Assembly: GCF_024806835.1 (NCBI RefSeq)
Contig: NZ_JANTYU010000005.1
Coordinates: forward strand, 344,411-385,634
Source of the DNA: Xanthomonas sp. 3793
GTDB taxonomy: Bacteria > Pseudomonadota > Gammaproteobacteria > Xanthomonadales > Xanthomonadaceae
DNA: 41,224 bases
Direction of reading: 5' to 3'
Shown here: positions 36,491 to 41,224 of the stretch, piece after piece
How positions within the stretch are numbered: the stretch's first letter is position 1
Layout: each line of letters begins with the position of its first letter
The notes under the pieces: model-generated
Seen by the model: the letters and a program-made list of their open reading frames with translations, nothing else
Told to the model about the DNA's origin: nothing
The model's database searches: none
Translations under genes and position numbers: made by a program

Positions 36491-38305
36491 ATGGAACAGC
36501 GGCGTACGGCCGATCCAGAGGGTGCGGTGGCGATCCTGCCGCGCGGACGACTGATGTTCGACCCGGTGGCCGCCGCCTTGCTGGCCGACGGGATGGTGGT
36601 GCCGCACGAACACGAGCGCGTGCAGTTCTCCGCCGCCGGGGTGCGCAACGCCAGCGAGGTGCATCCGCTGGTGCTGCTGGCCAATCTCAAGCTGCATGCC
36701 GCGCAGGCGCCGGCCGGCGAGCTGGGCCTGGAACGGCTGACCGAATGGCTGGCCACGCGCACCGGCCTGCGCTACCTGCGCATCGACCCAACCCGCATCG
36801 ATGTGGCCGCGGTCACCGGCGTGGTCTCGCATGCCTACGCGCGCCGCCACCGCATCCTGCCGCTGGCGCTGGATGCCGAACGCGTGCTGATCGCCACCAG
36901 CGAGCCGCTGGCGCTGGACTGGCTGGCCGACGTGCAGCACCTGAGCCGTCGCCGCGTCGAACTGGCGCTGATCAACCCGCTGGACCTGCATCGCTACACG
37001 ATGGAGTTCTTCGGCGTGACCCAGTCGGTGCGCGGCGCGCGTGGCGATGCACGCGGCGCGGAGTCGAGCTCGGGCCTGCCTAGTTTCGAACAGCTGGTGG
37101 AACTGGGCCGCGCCGGCGATGTCAACGCCGACGACCACCACATCGTGCATATCGTCGACTGGCTGCTGCAGTACGCCTACGAACAGCGGGCCAGCGACAT
37201 CCATCTGGAGCCGCGTCGCGAGGCCGGGCGCATGCGTTTCCGTATCGACGGGGTGCTGCACAAGGTGCTGGAAGTGCCGCCATCGGTGATGACTGCGGTA
37301 GTCAGCCGCATCAAGGTGCTCGGCCGCATGGACCTGGCCGAGCGCCGCCGCCCGCAGGACGGCCGCATCAAGACCCGTTCGCCGGGCGGGCGCGAGGTGG
37401 AAATGCGCCTGTCCACCATGCCCACCGCCTTCGGCGAGAAGTGCGTGATGCGCATCTTCGACCCGGATTCGGCATTCAAGAGCATCGAACAACTCGGCTT
37501 CAGCCCGGAAGAGGCCGCCGGCTGGAGCGCGCTGGTCGAGCGCCCGCACGGCATCGTGCTGGTCACCGGCCCCACCGGCTCGGGCAAGACCACCACGCTG
37601 TACTCCACGCTCAAGCGCCTGGCCACGCCGGATGTGAACGTGTGCAGCGTGGAAGACCCGATCGAAATGATCGCGCCGGAATTCAACCAGATGCAGGTGC
37701 AGCAGAACATCGACCTGGATTTCGCCAGCGGCGTGCGTACGCTGCTGCGCCAGGACCCGGACATCATCATGATCGGCGAAATCCGCGACCTGGAAACCGC
37801 GCAGATGGCGGTGCAGGCCTCGCTGACCGGGCATCTGGTGCTGTCGACGCTGCACACCAACGACGCCGCCTCGGCGATCACCCGTTTGCTGGACCTGGGC
37901 GTGCCGCATTACCTGGTCGCCTCCACGCTCAACGGCGTGCTCGCGCAGCGGCTGGTGCGCACCCTGTGCGTGCATTGCAAGCGCCCGCACACGCTCAGCG
38001 ACGACGACTGGTCGGCGATCCGCGAGCCGGGCGAAGCGCTGCCGGAAGTGCTCAACGTGCACGCGCCGGTCGGCTGTCTTGAATGCCGCCGCACCGGCTA
38101 TCTCGGCCGCGTGGGCCTGTACGAATTGCTGCCGGTGAGTCCGCGGTTGCGCAGCCTGATCCGCGCCGACACCGACCTGGCCAGCTTCAGCCAGGCCGCA
38201 CGCGGCGACGGCCTACGCACGCTGCGCCGCACCGGCCTGGAAAAGGTCGCCGCCGGGCTGACCACCATCGAAGAAGTGCTGTCGGTGCTTCCGCCGCGCG
38301 AATAG
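36491..38305 (+). CDS. Orphan GspE/PilB-type secretion ATPase
   Basis: A 604-residue ATPase of the type II secretion/type IV pilus assembly family. An N-terminal GspE-N-like domain (about 30-180) is followed by ASDIHLEPR near residue 235. Then come the Walker A motif [17 protein letters not shown] near residue 360, an Asp box (VEDPIEM), Walker [13 protein letters not shown], and a His box [14 protein letters not shown]. The zinc-binding cysteines are present as CVHC and [12 protein letters not shown]. No pilin, secretin or pseudopilin genes are near, so it is not part of a complete xps/xcs or pil cluster here; it may serve a system elsewhere. Start ATG with AGGGGAA upstream. Confidence 0.88.
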   Translation: MEQRRTADPEGAVAILPRGRLMFDPVAAALLADGMVVPHEHERVQFSAAGVRNASEVHPLVLLANLKLHAAQAPAGELGLERLTEWLATRTGLRYLRIDPTRIDVAAVTGVVSHAYARRHRILPLALDAERVLIATSEPLALDWLADVQHLSRRRVELALINPLDLHRYTMEFFGVTQSVRGARGDARGAESSSGLPSFEQLVELGRAGDVNADDHHIVHIVDWLLQYAYEQRASDIHLEPRREAGRMRFRIDGVLHKVLEVPPSVMTAVVSRIKVLGRMDLAERRRPQDGRIKTRSPGGREVEMRLSTMPTAFGEKCVMRIFDPDSAFKSIEQLGFSPEEAAGWSALVERPHGIVLVTGPTGSGKTTTLYSTLKRLATPDVNVCSVEDPIEMIAPEFNQMQVQQNIDLDFASGVRTLLRQDPDIIMIGEIRDLETAQMAVQASLTGHLVLSTLHTNDAASAITRLLDLGVPHYLVASTLNGVLAQRLVRTLCVHCKRPHTLSDDDWSAIREPGEALPEVLNVHAPVGCLECRRTGYLGRVGLYELLPVSPRLRSLIRADTDLASFSQAARGDGLRTLRRTGLEKVAAGLTTIEEVLSVLPPRE

Positions 38306-39172
38306 GCGGGTCATCGCCCGACCGAGCTGGTTTGTGCAGTTCGCAGGCGATCGCCGCGATTCTGGGCAGACCACCCCCGGCGCGGATTGCCTTTGCGAGC
38401 GCCAGACGCGGCATGCCGCGACGCACGCTGCGTCCGGGCACGCCTGCACGACCGCTGTCTGGCACGGCGGCGTCCAGGCCGCTGCGCGTAACCGACCAGA
38501 ACGACCCGATGCAACCACCACACGGCACCCGGCACAGGCTCGGCGCATGTCGCTGGCCTGGAAGGTGCCATGCCCTGCGACCAGACGTAACAGCGCTCCG
38601 TCGCCCTCCCGCTCAAGCGCCTTGGGGCATGCCCTGACGGTATCGGCGAGAACCCGGCGGCGGTCCCGTGCGCCCGGCGGCCGCCAGCCGTACAGCCCCA
38701 ACCAAGCCGTTGAAGAACGCGCAGTTCCCTTGGGGCCGCGTATAGCAGCACTCTGTCCGTCTCACGTTCGAGCGCCCCAAGGCATGCTCCGACAACTGCA
38801 AGCGCGAGCGTGCTGCGGCAGACCGGTCGCGCGCCGCCTGCCGGCATCGGTACGGCCGGACCACGCAGCCCTGCAAACCCCAGGACTGCGCGTTGCAGCA
38901 CCCCGTCGCTCTCCCGTTCAATCATCCCCAGGCATGCTCCAGCTGCAGGGTTGAGGGCGCTACTGCCGTCCAGTCAAGCGCCCGCCTGCCGATATCGGTG
39001 ATGTGCGACAGCCGCCGGCCACCGTCGTCGCCATTCCATCTACCCGGCCGCGAGGGCATCAGCACATGGCAATCGGCAATCACGCACAGCCTTTGCATTG
39101 GGTCCGGACTTGAAAAAAACGCGCCACTGCCGCCTACAATCGGGGGCATCTGTCGTGTCCGGGTTCTCGCGC
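38306..39172. repeat. Gene-free 870 bp with degenerate ~150-bp direct repeats
   Basis: Three related blocks share the pattern CAGC..TCCGTCG.CCTCCCG.TCAAGCGCC....GGCATGC(TCC). Their GGCATGC cores are at about 38627, 38781 and 38931, giving spacings of 154 and 150 bp. Sequence between the cores also shows partial similarity (GCCGGCATCGGTACGGCC and GCCGCCAGCCGTACAGCCCC-like stretches). On the minus strand the blocks would encode a repeated ERE.DGVL-like peptide, but in shifting frames. No credible gene is present; a decayed repetitive gene or an intergenic repeat cluster is possible. Confidence 0.55.
39110..39140 (+). promoter_or_regulatory. Possible sigma-70 promoter of the amidotransferase gene
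   Basis: TTGAAA at 39110-39115 and TACAAT at 39135-39140 lie 19 bp apart, 33 bp before the ATG at 39173. The spacer is 2 bp longer than ideal. Confidence 0.4.
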
Positions 39173-39925
39173 ATGTCCGTTTTGCCGTTCCTGATCATCG
39201 AAACCGGCCACCCCGTGCCGGAGATGAAGCGATACGGCCGCTTTCCGCACTGGATCCGTGTGGCGGCCGGGCTGGCCGAGCGCGAGACCGTGGTGATCGA
39301 TGTCGCCAATGGCGACGACCTGCCAGACCGCGGCCGCTTTGCCGGCATCATCATCAGCGGCTCGGCCGCATTCGTCACCGACCGCGCCGACTGGAGCGAG
39401 CGCAGTGCGCAGTGGTTGCGCGACGCCGCCCATGACGGCAAGCCGTTGCTGGGCATCTGCTACGGCCATCAGTTGCTGGCCCACGCGCTGGGCGGCGAGG
39501 TCGACTACAACCCGGCGGGGCGCGAGTCCGGCACCATCGCGCTGGAGCTGCACCCGCCGGCCGGGCAGGACCCGTTGTTTGCAGGCCTTCCGGCGCAGTT
39601 CCCGGCCCATGCCACCCACCTGCAGACGGTGGTGCGCGCGCCGGACGGCGCCATCGTGCTGGCGCATTCGCGTCAGGACCGTTGCCACGCCTTCCGATGG
39701 GGCCGGGCCACCTGGGGCGTACAGTTCCACCCGGAGTTCGCCACCCACCATATGCGCGGCTATGTCCGCGCGCGCGCCGAGTGCATTGCCCGCCACGGTC
39801 ACTGCGCGCGCACGGTTGCCCGCGAGGTCACCGCCGCCCCGGTCGCCCGCAAGCTGCTGCGCCGGTTCGTGCATCACGCACGCGGCCTGCAAACAGTGAA
39901 CGCTCATCCCGCCGCGCACACGTAA
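39173..39925 (+). CDS. Class I glutamine amidotransferase (GMP synthase-like)
   Basis: A 250-residue stand-alone GATase1 protein. The catalytic triad is visible: nucleophile Cys96 in GICYGHQLLAHALGG, and His186 with Glu188 in WGVQFHPEFA. The oxyanion region is IIISGSAAFV near residue 60. Proteins of this kind (YfeJ-like) resemble the glutaminase half of GMP synthase but have no synthetase domain. They may release ammonia for an unknown partner, or hydrolyse gamma-glutamyl compounds. The ATG at 39173 was chosen because the fold begins directly with LPFLIIETG. The next gene begins 59 bp downstream, so the two may be co-transcribed. Confidence 0.85.
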   Translation: MSVLPFLIIETGHPVPEMKRYGRFPHWIRVAAGLAERETVVIDVANGDDLPDRGRFAGIIISGSAAFVTDRADWSERSAQWLRDAAHDGKPLLGICYGHQLLAHALGGEVDYNPAGRESGTIALELHPPAGQDPLFAGLPAQFPAHATHLQTVVRAPDGAIVLAHSRQDRCHAFRWGRATWGVQFHPEFATHHMRGYVRARAECIARHGHCARTVAREVTAAPVARKLLRRFVHHARGLQTVNAHPAAHT

Positions 39926-39984
39926 AAGCAGCGATAATCGCGTCACGCCGGATGGTCCGGCGCGCGTATCGATCCGGAATGGGA

Positions 39985-40884
39985 ATGAGCGAAATTCGCA
40001 AGGTGCCGGCATCCGCTGGCGCAGAATGGCTGTTGACCGGTTTCTCGCTGCTGAAGCGGGCGCCGCTGGCGCTTGGCTCGCTGGGGGTGATCTGGAGCGT
40101 GGCCGCCTCGCTGGTGGTGTCGCTGTCGGTGCTGGTGCCGCTGCTGGGCCCGGCGCTGCAGTTCCTGCTGGTGCTGGCCGGCCCGTTGTTCATGGGCGGC
40201 ATGCTGTGGGCAATCCGCGAAGTCGACCAGGGCCGCATCGCCAAGCCATCGCACCTGCTGCACGGCCTGCAGGACGGCCGTGCGCCGCATTTGCTGGTGT
40301 CGCTGCTGCCGCAACTGATTGCCGGCCTGCTGCTGGGCGTGCTGCTGCTGGCGATGATTGGCGCCAGCGGGCTGCAGCAGTTGTCCGAGGTGATGCTCAA
40401 GATCAACCAGATCAGCCAGTCCGGCGCGCAGCCGGACCCGGTGCAGATCGAGCAGCTTGCGGCCAGCCTGCCGGCTGGCCGCATCCTGTTGTGGCTGCTG
40501 CTGACCATCGCCACGTTTGCGGCAATGACATTGGCGCTGTTCGTGATGCCGCCGCAGGTGATGTTCGACCGCAGCACCGGCAGCCACGCACTGCGCGAAA
40601 GCCTGCGCGCCAGCCTGCACAACCTGCCGGCCATGCTGGTGTTCTTCGTGCTGGCCTTCATCGCCATCTTCGCGATCTATTTCGCGGTGATGATCGTGGC
40701 GCTGATCGTCGGCCTGGTGGCAGGGCAAACGGTGGCGATGTGGCTGGCGCAGCTGCTGCTGATGGCGGTGCTGATGCCGGTGTTCGCCGGCTCGGTCTAC
40801 GCCGCGTGGAAACAGATGTTTACCCACGAAGGCGCCACCGCCCAGCCCACCCCGCCCTCGCGCCCGGATGTGTTTGCGGCTTGA
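39985..40884 (+). CDS. Polytopic membrane protein, BPSS1780-like family
   Basis: A 299-residue protein with about six hydrophobic segments: LALGSLGVIWSVAAS, LQFLLVLAGPLFMGGML, LLVSLLPQLIAGLLLG, ILLWLLLTIATFAAMT, MLVFFVLAFIAIFAIYF and LIVGLVAGQTVAMWL. The N-terminal EWLLTGFSLLKRAPLALG and central FVMPPQVMFD segments are typical of the BPSS1780 family of membrane proteins of unknown function. Two in-frame ATGs lie at 39979 and 39985; the second has GGAATGGGA before it and was chosen. The function is unknown. Confidence 0.78.
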   Translation: MSEIRKVPASAGAEWLLTGFSLLKRAPLALGSLGVIWSVAASLVVSLSVLVPLLGPALQFLLVLAGPLFMGGMLWAIREVDQGRIAKPSHLLHGLQDGRAPHLLVSLLPQLIAGLLLGVLLLAMIGASGLQQLSEVMLKINQISQSGAQPDPVQIEQLAASLPAGRILLWLLLTIATFAAMTLALFVMPPQVMFDRSTGSHALRESLRASLHNLPAMLVFFVLAFIAIFAIYFAVMIVALIVGLVAGQTVAMWLAQLLLMAVLMPVFAGSVYAAWKQMFTHEGATAQPTPPSRPDVFAA

Positions 40885-40896
40885 TCCCGCCAAACC

Positions 40897-41224
40897 GTAG
40901 GAGCGCACCCGGGCGCGACGAAGCTTCCCTGGGAAAGCCCCTCGCGCCCGGGTGCGCTCCTACGCAAGTCGATCCATCTGCGCGGGGTCAGTCCGTTTGA
41001 CCGAGCGCTGCCATCATCCCGCTCCGACGTGCTGGCTATCTAATCCCACGGGTACTGTAGGAGCGCACCCGGGCGCGATGAAGCTTTCCCGGGAACGCCC
41101 CTCGCGCCCGGGTGCGCTCCTACGCAGGTCGATCCATCTGCGCGGGGTCAGTCCGTTTGACCGAGCGCTGCCATCATCCCGCTCCGACGTGCTGGCTATC
41201 TAATCCCACGGGTACTGTAGGAGC
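40897..41224. repeat. Tandem array of a 160-bp unit built on a GTAG REP palindrome
   Basis: Two complete units (40897-41056 and 41057-41216) and the first 8 bases of a third are present, so the array runs past the window. Each unit starts with a REP pair whose 22-bp arms (GTAGGAGCGCACCCGGGCGCGA and its complement) are perfect, followed by a unique ~93-bp spacer ending CCCACGGGTACT. The two units differ at five positions, all in the first 75 bases; the spacers are identical. No coding frame in the array looks real. Confidence 0.92.

Noticed and set aside
40897..41224. The 160-bp direct repeats considered as a CRISPR array
   Set aside because: The units are whole tandem copies with identical spacers, REP palindromes at the ends, and no cas genes nearby; CRISPR spacers differ from one another.

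Overview
The window looks like a chromosomal segment of a Xanthomonas species (gammaproteobacterium, Lysobacterales). The reasons are the high GC content, GTAG-type REP palindromes, a second family of CTTCTCCCG palindromes at gene ends, a TonB-dependent receptor with a Xanthomonas-like LDKVTVTG box, and the gene set. The set includes an L-fucose uptake module, a cellobionate phosphorylase module, an mntP gene with a yybP-ykoY Mn riboswitch, and glyQS. All assignments come from reading the sequence; no database search was run.

Left part (1-5100): a minus-strand fucP plus RhaM-type mutarotase pair is divergent from an IclR regulator. A perfect 12-bp inverted repeat in the shared promoter is the probable operator. 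It is followed by a wrecked S41 peptidase gene, the Mn riboswitch and mntP, a near-perfect 68-bp REP palindrome, and a decayed duplicate of the 3' end of the next gene.

Sugar sensing and use (5100-16100): a large SSS-PAS-histidine kinase-receiver hybrid of CrbS/MxtR type on the minus strand, then a 25-unit hexanucleotide repeat. Next come a GH94 phosphorylase (probably cellobionate phosphorylase) and a GPH-family transporter, tightly coupled, divergent from gluconokinase. Together these would import cellobionate, split it to glucose 1-phosphate and gluconate, and phosphorylate the gluconate. A periplasmic PQQ-type beta-propeller protein follows.

Middle (16100-22450): a minus-strand group of three small genes, two of them divergent relatives of type II 3-dehydroquinate dehydratase that have lost most catalytic residues. 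It is followed by a plus-strand chaperone operon: J-like membrane protein, HscC-type Hsp70, J-like membrane protein. In both J-like proteins the HPD motif reads RPD. These two groups are the least described parts of the window.

Right part (22600-41224): the tamA-tamB envelope assembly operon, a divergent TonB-dependent receptor, then glyQ, glyS and a TPR-sulfotransferase on the minus strand. glyS contains a patch of atypical codon use. An orphan GspE/PilB-type ATPase, an 870-bp gene-free stretch with degenerate ~150-bp direct repeats, a class I glutamine amidotransferase and a polytopic membrane protein follow. The window ends inside a tandem array of a 160-bp unit built around a REP palindrome.
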